A DNA stretch of 64,000 nt from CAVQND01 sp049518415 (GTDB taxonomy: Bacteria > Verrucomicrobiota > Verrucomicrobiia > Limisphaerales > UBA8199). Made by a program: the position numbers and the translations under genes. A model generated the notes under the pieces. That model was not told where the DNA came from, made no database searches, and saw only the letters and a program-made list of their open reading frames with translations. Below are positions 51,419 to 61,202 of the stretch, piece by piece. The stretch lies in contig JBEKRX010000023.1 in assembly GCA_049518415.1 (NCBI GenBank), positions 1 through 64,000 on the forward strand. The letters are read 5' to 3'. Numbering within the stretch: the stretch's first letter is position 1; every line of letters begins with the position of its first letter.

Positions 51419-54400
51419 TTAGTATTTAATCCTGTAGAACTGGTTCGCGGCGCCGATGGGGATGGTCATCGGGCTAGTCGCACTGGGGATCGGCTGCCAG
51501 TCGGCGTTGGGTCCGAGGGCGGGGCTGCTCTGGAGCGTGCCGCCGGGGGGCGTCCAGGAGAGGATGAAGTTCTGGCCGACGTGCTGGACCGTGAACAGGG
51601 CATTGACAGGCAGCGCCCAGGCGGTGGCGTAGTCCGCGTAGTGCACCGTGTCGTAGAAGCGCCCGACCGGGTCGCCGGCGAGCTCGTTGTCGTTGTTGTG
51701 CGCGGTCGTGCATATGCCGACATAGACCGTATTCGGCAACGGGATCAGTCCACCAGAAGCAGGATCGCCCACGAGGGTCGGGTCGGCCCAGCCCATTTGC
51801 ACCCAGTTAACGCCGTTGGTGCCGTTGAAGGCGGTCAGGATAGTGCCCGTCCTCTTGAGGCGGACCCAGGCGTTCGGATACGGGGGCGCAACCTGGTTGC
51901 TGACCGCCTGCCAGCCGCCGCTGGTGGCGTCCGTGGCGCTGCGGCAGTTGCACTCGATGGTGTTGGCGCCATAACCGGTGTTATCGAGGGCCATGATGCC
52001 GTCGTCGGAGCGCGGGTCGCAGACGACGTTCCAGTTGCGGGCGCCGGCATAGAGGCCACCGATGGTGTCGCGCACCATCAGGCCGGCCTTGGACCAGTTG
52101 GAGGTGTGCGTGACGTCCTTCACGCGAACGGCGACGTCGAAGTCGCCCGTCTTGAGTTCGTAGCAGAAGTTGAACCCGTCGGCAGCGTCCCAGATGTCGC
52201 GGCCTTCAGCCACGACGGTGTAGTCCTTGGGGCCGTCCACATACACCATGGATGGGACGACCGGGCCTGAGTCAGGGGTGCCGACGTCCACGACGGTGAG
52301 CGGCACCGCGAGGGCGTTAGTGGCGGTACTGCCGGAGGCAAGGGCCGTGTGGCCGAGGTCGGTCAGGGAACTGTTGACCGAGACCGAGAAGGGAGGGTGC
52401 GGCGTGCCGGTCACCGCCAATTCGACGCTCCGGAGGTCGTTGGTGCTGAAGTTAATGCCGACGATGGTCAGGCCGGCGGGCAGGTTGTAGCTGCTGCTGA
52501 GGATGAGCTTGGCCGGATCCATGGGGTTGTCAAAGGCCAGGTCCACGTAGGTCACGGCGGGATTAAGCAGGTTCGTGGGGCAATAGTTCGTATAGACCGC
52601 CGCATACAGGAGGTGCGGGGCGGTGGTGACGACGGTGAGGGTGGCCACCTGGCTGGTGGCCCAGAGCGGATTGCCGGAGGCGTCGCCGTAGCCCAAGGCC
52701 CGCATCGTGCAGAAGATTTGAGCCCCGTTGTCGCTCGGCAGCACCATCGGCAGGACGAGCTTGGGGCCGTTGGCGCCGTTGACGGGCGACCCGTTCTTGT
52801 ACCACTGGAAGAAGAAGAAGTTGTTGAACGAATTCCTCCAGTCACCCTCGGGGCCGACCGGAACTGTCGAGTCAGTCGTGCCGCCGGCGGTGAAGGTGGC
52901 GTTGGCGTAGTTGTTGACCGTGACGTTCTGCGGCTGGCTGGTCACATTCACATAAGTGCACGGTGGAACGTAAACCCCCACCGCGCTGCCACGGATAACG
53001 CTAAGCGAACCGCTCGCGGGAGCGTTCGGATAATTAGGATCGGTGGTCATCATGGCGTTGATGCAGGTTTCGGTGCCGCCGCCGCCTTGGTGGTGGACGG
53101 CTTCCATGGCGTATTTCTGGCCTGCGTTCAGATGGATGCCGTTCGCGTACAGAGTGTAGCCGGTGGCCGGATCGACAAACGTATCCGAGCGGACCTGGCT
53201 GACGACACCGGCTGAGGTGCCCCAGGCCAGCGCGCCGGCCCAAGCCGTTTCCCGGGCGATCAGGCGCAGATTGCTCGCCGAGCCATCCGTGCTCAGGAAC
53301 AGGTCGGTGTCGTCGTCCGCGTTGCAGAAGAACACATAGTTGCCCGTGGTCGGCGGGATGAAGAAGCCCAGCAGCACGTCGTTGAAGTTGTCTGCGAGCT
53401 CACCGCCACCGGTGTCAACCTCGAAGGCGGGCGTGGCCATCATCCAGTCCGGCGCTGGGGCCGTGAGGCTTTCGATCGTGATCCGGCCTGGGGGAGTGCC
53501 CCAGAACTCGTGCAGGGCGAAGCCGCTTTCCCACACGGCGTTGCCGGAGACCGTGAGGGTGGCCGGCGTGCTATTGCTCCAGAGGGCGGTGCCCGAGGCG
53601 TCGGAGTAACCGATCGCCCTCATCTTGCAGGTAAACTGCGTCCCATTGTCCACCGGCGACACCGGGCCAAACTTATAGGCGCTGCTGGTCGCGCCGGGAA
53701 TATCAACCCCGTTCTTCGCCCACTGGTAGAGCATGTAGTTGTTGAGATAGTTAGCCGGGTCGCCCGTGGGACCCACGGCCAATTTCGAGTCGGTCGTACC
53801 TGCGGCCGAGAGCGTGGCGACGCCGCCGAAGGGGACGGTCACATTGGCCGGCTGTTGGGTGAAGGCGACGTAATGGCAAAACGGCGCGAACATGCCAATG
53901 AGGTTGCCAAAGAGGGCGCTGTCGGTGCCATCGGCCGGATCGGCGTCATTGAGCTTCTTCATGGTGACCTCGACGTTGTCGCCGCCGCCGCCCTCCTGGT
54001 GGTCAGCCTCCAGGTAATATTTGTGGCTGGCATAGAGGTAGATGCCGCCGAAACCGGGACTGGCCGAGGTGACCGGGTCGACAAACGAGTCGCTCCGTTT
54101 CTGGGTAAGGGTGCTCGCGCCACCACTGCTCAGCCACATCCAGGGGTTGCTCCATTGGGTTTCCTGGGCAATCATGTACTTACCGGCCGGGTCGCTGTCC
54201 GCGCTGATGAACAGGTCGGACTGGTCATCGGAGCAGATGAAGAAGACGTAGTAGTCACTGATAGCCGGGACGAAGAAGCCGCTGACGCGGCGCGAGTAGG
54301 TATCGCCGCTCTCATTGTTCACGCTGGCCTCGAACCTGGGCGAGGTAATGGTGTACGTGGGAGCCCCCAGGGTGCCGGCCACAAGGCCCGCCAGGTTCTC

Positions 54401-56398
54401 ATTGTTGGCCCAGAATTCCACCTTGGCAAAGCCCTTTTCGAAGACCGGCGGCACGACGGTCAGGGTGGCCACCGTGCTGGTTTTCGAGAGTTCGCCTTCG
54501 GCGGTTGAAGCCACGACTCGGAATTGTCTGCCATTGTCCGCCGCGGTGACCGACGAGAGAGACAAGGAGGCGGAGGTCGCACCCGCAATGGCGCCCGCCG
54601 GCGCACTGACTTGGTACCACTGATAGACCGGCACGAATTCGCTGTCGCTCGCCGCCAGGGCAGGAATGGTGCCGCTGAATCCTTGGGCGAGGGTCGTATC
54701 GGCCGGTTGCGTGACCCAATCGAGGGTGGTGACGGGCTTGGTGACCAGGACGATGTTATGATTGGCCGCCTGGAGCAGGCTGGGGCTGAGGTCGACGAGG
54801 CTGCCAACATTGGCCATGGTCGAGTAGGTCACGCCCACGTTGTCGCCGCCCGTGCCGTTCCAATGCACGGCTTCGATGTAATAAAGATTGCCGCCAATCA
54901 TAGAAAAGCCGAGCTGCCAGGGCACCGTCGTGCCGTTATCCGGGCTCCAGGTGTAGGAGGCCTTCTGGCCGGTGGTCGAGCCACCGCCCACCGAGAGCCA
55001 ATGGTCCGTGCCGCTCCAGCCGGACTCCTGCGCAATGAGCGCTTTGTGGGCCGGATTGCTGTCCATGCTCAGGAACAAATCGGTGGCGTCGTCCGCGGAC
55101 ACGAAGAACACATAAGTATCGCTGGCGGGCGCAATGAACCAGCCGCTGACCCGGTTCACGTAATAATCGCCCAACCCGCCCGGATTGTCGAAGTTCGGCA
55201 TAATGGCCAGCCAGTTGGCAGGGCCGACATTGCCCGCCTCGACATTGGTGATCGCGGTAGCGGTGGTGAAACCGGCGAAGAATTCCTCCTTCAGGCCGTT
55301 GGTGTAATAGAGGGAGCCGGGCTGGATGCCGACGGTGGCGGTGGCGCTGTTGAGCGACACGGTCGAGGGGGCGGGAAAGCTGGCTTTGCAATAGACCTGG
55401 GCCCCGTCGTCAGCCGCCGCGGTCAGAAAGGTAAGCTTGCCGCCGGTCGCGCCGGTCACAGCCGTTCCGTTCTTGTACCATTGGTAGTTTGGGACAAACA
55501 CATTAGGAATGCCATCATTGGTGGTGGCGAAGCTGAGGGAGACCTCGCTGCCCAGGTAATTAGTCGCGTTCTGCGGCTGGACGGTGGCCCCCAGCACGGA
55601 GGGCGGCGCCGCGGCCGGGAACGTCGCGCTAAGGTTGGCGATGGTGGCGACGCCGCCGCCGAGGTCGCCATCATTGTGGGCGGTCACGCCCACACCGACC
55701 GCGACAATGTCCGGAAACGGAGTGCCCCAGTCCCAGAGCCTCGCGGCATCCTGTCCATAGATCTGGTTGGCGGTGTCGATCACTATGTACTGCGTCCAGG
55801 CGGCGGGGGGGTTGTTCACCGCGTCCTCGGCGTGGTAGATGGTGAACTTGGTGCCGTCGCGATGGATTTTCATCCACTGGCCGGGATAGACCGGGATTGG
55901 ATTCGCACCGGCCTGGAGCCAGTCGGCGTTGACACCGTATTGGGTGCGCCATTGGTCGATGACCGCGTTCTCCGCGGCGGTCCCCGGGGGAGGCCCGTAG
56001 GTCTTCGGGCAGGCCATCATCGCTACGAACGCGTCCGGGCCCCGCGGGCCCAGGAGGGGATCGGACCGCCGGACCATCAATTCACACTTGGTCCAATAAT
56101 CCGGGCCTTGCAGGTCGGTGACTTCGACGATGGCATCCCAGGTCTGGCCCGAGGCCCAGGCGTAATAGAAGTGCATGTTGTCGGTGGCGTTCCAGATATC
56201 GTCGCCGCCGCCGATGATGGTGACGGTGCCGTTGCCGTTATCGGTAGCCGACCCGTGGAGGGTTGGGGTGCCGACGTCGGCGTTGAGCCAAGTTATTCCC
56301 GCGCTGGCGGTGATGCTGGCGCAGACGGCCAGCACTCCAAGGGCAAGCGCGGCCCAGACAGCGCGTAAGCGCCTGGGGCGTAAGGTTGTTGGTTTCAT
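51419..56398 (-). CDS. Giant secreted PA14/Ig-like multidomain protein
   Basis: The start at 56398 gives a clean signal peptide (RRLRAVWAALALGVLAVCASITASA). The 1659-residue protein has a laminin-G/DUF1349-like domain (~35-262), then Ig-like domains with YQWYKNG or QWY words (near 300, 620, 930 and 1210). These alternate with three PA14 modules (near 365-560, 690-870 and 980-1160; for example GWFIAPASDTYVFFVSADDATDLFLSMDSNPAHKALIAQ). A second DUF1349-like domain (~1390-1600, FNFCYELKTGDFDVAVRVKDV) follows, and a C-terminal tail ends ANQFYRIKY. PA14 and DUF1349 suggest carbohydrate binding at the cell surface. The similarity to the PA14 of the FecR protein suggests a shared ligand class. Function otherwise unknown. 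Confidence 0.87.
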   Translation of the reverse strand: MKPTTLRPRRLRAVWAALALGVLAVCASITASAGITWLNADVGTPTLHGSATDNGNGTVTIIGGGDDIWNATDNMHFYYAWASGQTWDAIVEVTDLQGPDYWTKCELMVRRSDPLLGPRGPDAFVAMMACPKTYGPPPGTAAENAVIDQWRTQYGVNADWLQAGANPIPVYPGQWMKIHRDGTKFTIYHAEDAVNNPPAAWTQYIVIDTANQIYGQDAARLWDWGTPFPDIVAVGVGVTAHNDGDLGGGVATIANLSATFPAAAPPSVLGATVQPQNATNYLGSEVSLSFATTNDGIPNVFVPNYQWYKNGTAVTGATGGKLTFLTAAADDGAQVYCKASFPAPSTVSLNSATATVGIQPGSLYYTNGLKEEFFAGFTTATAITNVEAGNVGPANWLAIMPNFDNPGGLGDYYVNRVSGWFIAPASDTYVFFVSADDATDLFLSMDSNPAHKALIAQESGWSGTDHWLSVGGGSTTGQKASYTWSPDNGTTVPWQLGFSMIGGNLYYIEAVHWNGTGGDNVGVTYSTMANVGSLVDLSPSLLQAANHNIVLVTKPVTTLDWVTQPADTTLAQGFSGTIPALAASDSEFVPVYQWYQVSAPAGAIAGATSASLSLSSVTAADNGRQFRVVASTAEGELSKTSTVATLTVVPPVFEKGFAKVEFWANNENLAGLVAGTLGAPTYTITSPRFEASVNNESGDTYSRRVSGFFVPAISDYYVFFICSDDQSDLFISADSDPAGKYMIAQETQWSNPWMWLSSGGASTLTQKRSDSFVDPVTSASPGFGGIYLYASHKYYLEADHQEGGGGDNVEVTMKKLNDADPADGTDSALFGNLIGMFAPFCHYVAFTQQPANVTVPFGGVATLSAAGTTDSKLAVGPTGDPANYLNNYMLYQWAKNGVDIPGATSSAYKFGPVSPVDNGTQFTCKMRAIGYSDASGTALWSNSTPATLTVSGNAVWESGFALHEFWGTPPGRITIESLTAPAPDWMMATPAFEVDTGGGELADNFNDVLLGFFIPPTTGNYVFFCNADDDTDLFLSTDGSASNLRLIARETAWAGALAWGTSAGVVSQVRSDTFVDPATGYTLYANGIHLNAGQKYAMEAVHHQGGGGTETCINAMMTTDPNYPNAPASGSLSVIRGSAVGVYVPPCTYVNVTSQPQNVTVNNYANATFTAGGTTDSTVPVGPEGDWRNSFNNFFFFQWYKNGSPVNGANGPKLVLPMVLPSDNGAQIFCTMRALGYGDASGNPLWATSQVATLTVVTTAPHLLYAAVYTNYCPTNLLNPAVTYVDLAFDNPMDPAKLILSSSYNLPAGLTIVGINFSTNDLRSVELAVTGTPHPPFSVSVNSSLTDLGHTALASGSTATNALAVPLTVVDVGTPDSGPVVPSMVYVDGPKDYTVVAEGRDIWDAADGFNFCYELKTGDFDVAVRVKDVTHTSNWSKAGLMVRDTIGGLYAGARNWNVVCDPRSDDGIMALDNTGYGANTIECNCRSATDATSGGWQAVSNQVAPPYPNAWVRLKRTGTILTAFNGTNGVNWVQMGWADPTLVGDPASGGLIPLPNTVYVGICTTAHNNDNELAGDPVGRFYDTVHYADYATAWALPVNALFTVQHVGQNFILSWTPPGGTLQSSPALGPNADWQPIPSATSPMTIPIGAANQFYRIKY

Positions 56399-57050
56399 GA
56401 TGATTATGGGGGTTTGTTTTTCTCTCTGCGGGTTGAGTTGTTGTGGTCTATTCATTCTGTCTGTTTCTGCGGCCTCGGGACGCGCCCATGCCGGCAAGGC
56501 CTGGCGCCCGAGGCGCTAGGCTTTCCCGGCACGGCCGGCCATTTTTTGAGGCAACACGCTCAGTTAACCAGAAATGTCAAACGATGGCAAGAAAAATCTT
56601 CACAATTTTTTGAATAATTTTTTAGCCACAAACTCCTCCGCGCGGCGGGGCCGCCCCTGCGTCCCCTGCGAACAGCGAATAGCGAACGGCGAACGGCGAA
56701 CGGGGTCGGCGGCGCCCGGGGGGGAGCCCCGCCCGGCGGGGCGGGGCCTGGCGGGGCGGCGCCTGGCGAGCCTTAGGGTTCTTGACCGGCAAAACTCGTT
56801 GTGATCAGGTCAAGTTTCGCTGCGATTGCAATCCCGATTCGGAATCGGGACTTTTAGGTAAATTGGACATTGAGGATTGAAAAACGATCGTTGGTTATTG
56901 AAGAATGCCCACGGATGACGCCGAATGAGCTTTCGGACCGCGGGCTCAATGACCAATAAGCAATACTCAATACTCAATGCTCAATGAACCTCTCCGGGCA
57001 GGCCCGATTCCAGAGCCGGTCTGGGGCGCAAGGCCTGGCCGCCGTGCCGG
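56399..57050. repeat. Repeat-rich spacer upstream of the giant protein
   Basis: I see no gene. It holds agcgaac/ggcgaac heptamers (56667-56701), the 19-bp palindrome (56832-56850) and six caatact-type heptamers (56947-56988). The last array is nearly identical to the one at 45633-45674, including the word tcaatgaccaata. Confidence 0.7.
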
Positions 57051-58331
57051 CTACTTCGCGGTCACCACCACGAAGGTTCTTTTGCCCTTGCGCAGGAGGA
57101 GGTGTTTGCCGAAGAGCAGGTCGCGGGTGGTGATGGCGCGCTGGAAGCTGGTTTCGCGGAGGTTGTTGACGTAAATGCCGCCGCCAGCGAGGTCTTTTCG
57201 CGCCTGGCCCTTGGAGGGGCAAAGCCCGCCGCGGACCAGCAGCTCGACCAGGGGCTGGCCGGCGCCCTGGAGTTGGGCTTTCTGGATTTCCTTGGTGGGC
57301 GCCTCGCCGACAATTTCGTTGAAGGTCGTTTCGGAGATGCCCCCCAACTCGCCGCCGAAGAGGATTTCGCTGGCGCGGAGGGCCTCGGCGGCGGCGCTTG
57401 GGCCGTGAACCAGGCCGGTGGCGGCTTTGGCCAGGGCCTTGTGGGCGGGGCGGGCGCCGGGGTTTTGGGCGTGCTGGCTGGCCAGGGCGGCGATTTCGTC
57501 CTGGCCCAGGAAGGTGAAGTATTTCAGGTAGCGGACCACGTCGCGGTCGTCGGTGCGAATCCAGCACTGGTAGAACTTATAGGGGCTGGTCTTGGCGGGA
57601 TCGAGCCAGACGGCGCCGGCGACGGTCTTGCCGAACTTGGAGCCGTCGGCGTTGGTAATGAGTGGCAGGGTGAGGCCAAAGACGGGGCGGCCGAGTATCT
57701 TGCGGGTGAGGTCGAGGCCGGCGGTGATGTTGCCCCACTGGTCGCTGCCGCCGATTTGGAGTTGGCAATTGTAGTCGCGGCACAAGACGTAAAAGTCAAA
57801 GGCCTGGAGCAGCATGTAGCTGAACTCGGTGTAACTGATGCCGGCCTGGCGGTCGGCCAGCCGGGCGCGGACGCTCTCCTTGGCGAGCATCTGGTTGAGG
57901 GAGAAGTGCTTGCCGATGTCGCGCAGGAAATCCAGGTAACTGACCGGGGCCGTCCAGGCGGCGTTGTCGAGCAGGCGGGCGGGATTGAGCGGGGTGTCGA
58001 AGTCCAGGAGCCGGCGGAGCTGTTCGTTGATTTTGGCGAGGTTGGCGGCCAGGAGGTCCCTGGGGAGCAACTGGCGTTCCTGGCTCTTGCCGCTGGGGTC
58101 GCCAATCGCGCCGGTAGCGCCGCCAGCCAGGGCGATGGGGTGATGGCCCAGCAGTTGAAAGCGGCGCAACGCCAGCAAGGGCACCAGGTTGCCCAAGTGC
58201 AGGCTGTCGCCGCTGGGGTCAAACCCGCAATAGACCGTGAGCGGGCCGGGACTGACCCGCCTGGCCAGTTCGGGCAGGTCCGTGCAGTCGGCCAGCAAGC
58301 CCCGCCATTGAAGCTCTTCCAAGATGTTCAT
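57051..58331 (-). CDS. tyrS: Tyrosine-tRNA ligase
   Basis: This class I synthetase charges tRNA-Tyr. The HIGH-type motif is SGDSLHLGNLVPL (~residue 40-52) and the KMSKS-type motif is GSKFGKT (~residue 230). Substrate-pocket words YTEFSYMLLQAFDF and QIGGSDQWGNITAGLDL are intact. A C-terminal S4-like RNA-binding domain (LFGKHLLLRKGKRTFVVVTAK preceded by QARKDLAGGGIYVNN) completes the protein at the normal 426 residues. It is convergent with nothing and probably monocistronic, with a repeat spacer on its 3' side. Confidence 0.97.
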   Translation of the reverse strand: MNILEELQWRGLLADCTDLPELARRVSPGPLTVYCGFDPSGDSLHLGNLVPLLALRRFQLLGHHPIALAGGATGAIGDPSGKSQERQLLPRDLLAANLAKINEQLRRLLDFDTPLNPARLLDNAAWTAPVSYLDFLRDIGKHFSLNQMLAKESVRARLADRQAGISYTEFSYMLLQAFDFYVLCRDYNCQLQIGGSDQWGNITAGLDLTRKILGRPVFGLTLPLITNADGSKFGKTVAGAVWLDPAKTSPYKFYQCWIRTDDRDVVRYLKYFTFLGQDEIAALASQHAQNPGARPAHKALAKAATGLVHGPSAAAEALRASEILFGGELGGISETTFNEIVGEAPTKEIQKAQLQGAGQPLVELLVRGGLCPSKGQARKDLAGGGIYVNNLRETSFQRAITTRDLLFGKHLLLRKGKRTFVVVTAK

Positions 58332-58573
58332 CCGGGGGAAAAATAGATTGGCGCCGGCCGATTGCCAATGGCCAATTCTTGAATCCGCCCCGGGCGAGGA
58401 TTAGGGTGGCAATTGGCAACTGACTTCTTGACATGGCTCGAAGGCGCAGCTTAGTGTTTTTCGTTCGGAATGCCAAATTACCAGCGCGCACCCATGCGGC
58501 CCTTTGTTCCGCGAGACGCCAGGTCTTCGCCTGCTTGAGGCGCCCGTAAAGGCCCAATCCATCCAGACAGGAC

Positions 58574-61054
58574 GTGAAACCCAAGCGGAACAGGCCGAAA
58601 CGCTCCCCTCCCGGCAAACCGGGCGCAGTGGCTCCCGAGGTCCAACGTCCGGCTGACGCGCCGATAGCGCGGACCAGGCGCCGGTGGTTTCGTCTCCTGG
58701 CTCTGGTCTGGCCTCTGCTTGTTCTGGGCGCAGTGGAGTTGGGGCTGCGCCTGGCTGGCTACGGCTATCCGACGGCCTTTTTCCTCAGCTCGCGCCAGGA
58801 CAACCGCGCGATGCTCACCGATAATCCCAAGTTCGGCGGGCGGTTCTTTCCCGCGGAAGTCGCGCGCGCCCCCCGGCCCTTGTCCCTGGCCGGCAGGAAG
58901 CCGCCGGGCACGGTCCGCCTTTTCGTGTTCGGCGAGTCGGCGGCGATGGGCGATCCCGAGGCGTCCTACAGCTTCGCCCGGCAGCTCGAGCGAATCCTCC
59001 AGGCCCGTCACCCGGACCAGACTGTGGAGATTGTGAACACAGCGATGACCGCCATCAATTCGCACGTTATCCGGGAAATCGCGCGAGATTGCGCCCCGCG
59101 CGAGGGAGATTTCTGGCTGGTTTTTGCCGGCAACAATGAGGTCATCGGTCCCTTTGGCGCCGGCACGGTCTTTGGGCGGCAAGCGCCGGGACTGGCAGCC
59201 GTGCGGTTGAGCCTTGCGCTCAAGACGACTCGTGTCGGGCAGTTGCTCGCCAGCCTGGGCAGGGGGTCGAAGGAGCCGGCGAACTGGGAAGGCATGGAGC
59301 TGTTCCTGGATCAACGAGTGCCTCGTGACGACCGGCGGCTGAAGAATGTCTATGCCAATTTTGCCGCCAATCTGGCCGACATCGCTGATTTGGGGCGGCA
59401 GTCGGGGGCCAAAGTCCTGTTCGCTACGGTTCCCGTCAACCTGAGGGATTCACCCCCGTTTGCCTCGGTCCATCGCCCCGGCCTGCGCCCGGGCGAATTG
59501 GCCGAATGGGAGAAATGCTTTGGGCGCGGGGTGGAGGCTGAAGACCAGGGACGGTTTGGCGAGGCCCTGTCGGCTTACCGCCAGGCGGGGCAAATTGACG
59601 GGGAGTTTGCGCAACTGATTTTCGGCCGCGCGCACTGCGAACTGGAACTGAAGCAAGCCGCGCTGGCGGAAGCGGATTTCCGGCTCGCTCGCGACCTGGA
59701 CGCCCTCCGGTTCCGGACCGACTCGCGTCTCAATGAAATCATCCGCCAGGTCGCCGCAGCCAAGGGCGTTTGGTTCACCGATGCCGAGCAGCAATTCGCC
59801 CGGCGACCGGAGGGCCTGCCCGGCGAGGACCTGTTTTACGACCATGTTCACTTGAATTTCACCGGCAACTATTGCCTGGCCGTCCTGTTCGCTGCCGGGT
59901 TGGAGAAGCACTGGCCCGGCGCCCGGGCTCCCGCCCCGCCCTTGTTGACCGAGGGCGAGGTCGCGCGCCGGCTGGCATTCACGGATTTCGACCGGCGGCG
60001 CATCGGCGAGGAGATGCGCGCCCGATTGCAGCAGCCACCCTTCACCGGCCAGAGCAACTTTCGCCAGCGGGATGAGCATTGGCGCGAAACCCTCGCCGCC
60101 CTGTCCGCCCCGCCGGCCAGCCTGGTTCCGGACTATCAAGCCGCCTTGGCCCTGGGGGCCCAGGACTGGCTGCTCCACGCCAACTTCGCCGGACTGCTCG
60201 AGGCGGCAGGCGATGGGCGCGGCGCCGCCGCGCAATGGGGCGAGGTGGCGGGGCTGCTGCCGCACGCCCCGCAGGCCTGGTTCAACCTCGGGCGCCTGGC
60301 CCGCGCCGCTGGAAACGAGGCGCGGGCCGAGGAGTTCCTGAGGGAGGGGTTGAGACGAAGGCCGGATTCCGTCGAGTTGCTCACTGAGTTTGGCCTCTTG
60401 CAGGCCGGCCGCGGAGCCACACAGGAGGCCCGGCGCCAATTCCGGGCAGCGTTGCGCCTCCAGCCGGGTTTCAGCGCCGCTCGAGTGAACCTCGGCTTGC
60501 TCCTCGCCCGGGAGGGCGACGCCGCTGGCGCCGCCGTCCAATACCGCGAAGCGCTCCGGCGACATACCAACAACGTCGACGCGCGCATCAACCTGGCCAA
60601 CCTGCTCGGCGCCCAGGGCCAAAGCGACCAGGCCATGGCTCTTTACGAGGAAGCGGTAAAACTGCAGCCGGATAACGCCCTTGCCCGCTACAACCTCGGC
60701 AAAATCCTGGCCGCCAACAACCGCCTTGCCGACGCCGTGCCGCATTTCGAAGCCGCGCTCCAACAGCACCCCAATCTGGCCGAAATCCGGTACGAACTCG
60801 GCGTCGCCCTCGGTCGCCTGGGAAAGGATGCCGCAGCGCTCGCCCAGTTTGCGGAGGCCGTGCGCCTCAAGCCGGAGCTGGTGGAGGCCCGCCTCAACTA
60901 TGGCGTCGCGCTCGCCAGGACCGGCCGCTACGCCGAAGCGGCCGCGGAGTTTCGTGAAACACTCCGGCTGCGGCCCGATCATCCTTTGGCGCAACGCCTG
61001 CTGGACCAGGCTTCGCGCGCTGCGCACGAGGGCCCGCGCGCCCCGCCAAACTGA
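58574..61054 (+). CDS. SGNH-hydrolase-like protein with C-terminal TPR array
   Basis: The start is GTG at 58574. A membrane anchor (WFRLLALVWPLLVLGAVELGLRLAGYG) precedes an SGNH/GDSL-type domain: block I LFVFGESAAMGDPEASY with the nucleophile Ser, block III VFAGNNEVIG, and block V FYDHVHLNFTGNY with the Asp-x-x-His pair. From ~residue 500 to the end, the protein is made of 34-residue TPR units (for example AWFNLGRLARAAGNEARAEEFLREGL, ARYNLGKILAANNRLADAVPHFEAAL). It resembles membrane-linked acyl-esterases or acyl-transferase accessory proteins of the PVC bacteria. The substrate is unknown. The upstream gene tyrS is divergent. Confidence 0.85.
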   Translation: MKPKRNRPKRSPPGKPGAVAPEVQRPADAPIARTRRRWFRLLALVWPLLVLGAVELGLRLAGYGYPTAFFLSSRQDNRAMLTDNPKFGGRFFPAEVARAPRPLSLAGRKPPGTVRLFVFGESAAMGDPEASYSFARQLERILQARHPDQTVEIVNTAMTAINSHVIREIARDCAPREGDFWLVFAGNNEVIGPFGAGTVFGRQAPGLAAVRLSLALKTTRVGQLLASLGRGSKEPANWEGMELFLDQRVPRDDRRLKNVYANFAANLADIADLGRQSGAKVLFATVPVNLRDSPPFASVHRPGLRPGELAEWEKCFGRGVEAEDQGRFGEALSAYRQAGQIDGEFAQLIFGRAHCELELKQAALAEADFRLARDLDALRFRTDSRLNEIIRQVAAAKGVWFTDAEQQFARRPEGLPGEDLFYDHVHLNFTGNYCLAVLFAAGLEKHWPGARAPAPPLLTEGEVARRLAFTDFDRRRIGEEMRARLQQPPFTGQSNFRQRDEHWRETLAALSAPPASLVPDYQAALALGAQDWLLHANFAGLLEAAGDGRGAAAQWGEVAGLLPHAPQAWFNLGRLARAAGNEARAEEFLREGLRRRPDSVELLTEFGLLQAGRGATQEARRQFRAALRLQPGFSAARVNLGLLLAREGDAAGAAVQYREALRRHTNNVDARINLANLLGAQGQSDQAMALYEEAVKLQPDNALARYNLGKILAANNRLADAVPHFEAALQQHPNLAEIRYELGVALGRLGKDAAALAQFAEAVRLKPELVEARLNYGVALARTGRYAEAAAEFRETLRLRPDHPLAQRLLDQASRAAHEGPRAPPN

Positions 61055-61202
61055 GGCGGAGCAGCGCGGAGGACGGCTGGAACCAAAAAAGGCAGTTCAA
61101 TCCCCGCTGAACGAGGCCTGGCAAGGGGTGAATAGGGACCGGTGACTGGTGGTCGGGTCTGGCGGGCGACCGGTCGGCGATCGCCCATTGCCAATCACCC
61201 GT

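Noticed and set aside
57102..58346. 414-codon frame antisense to tyrS, and similar long antisense frames at 54524-56368 and 59450-61027
   Set aside because: These overlap well-identified genes, are artefacts of GC-rich codon usage and show no domain.
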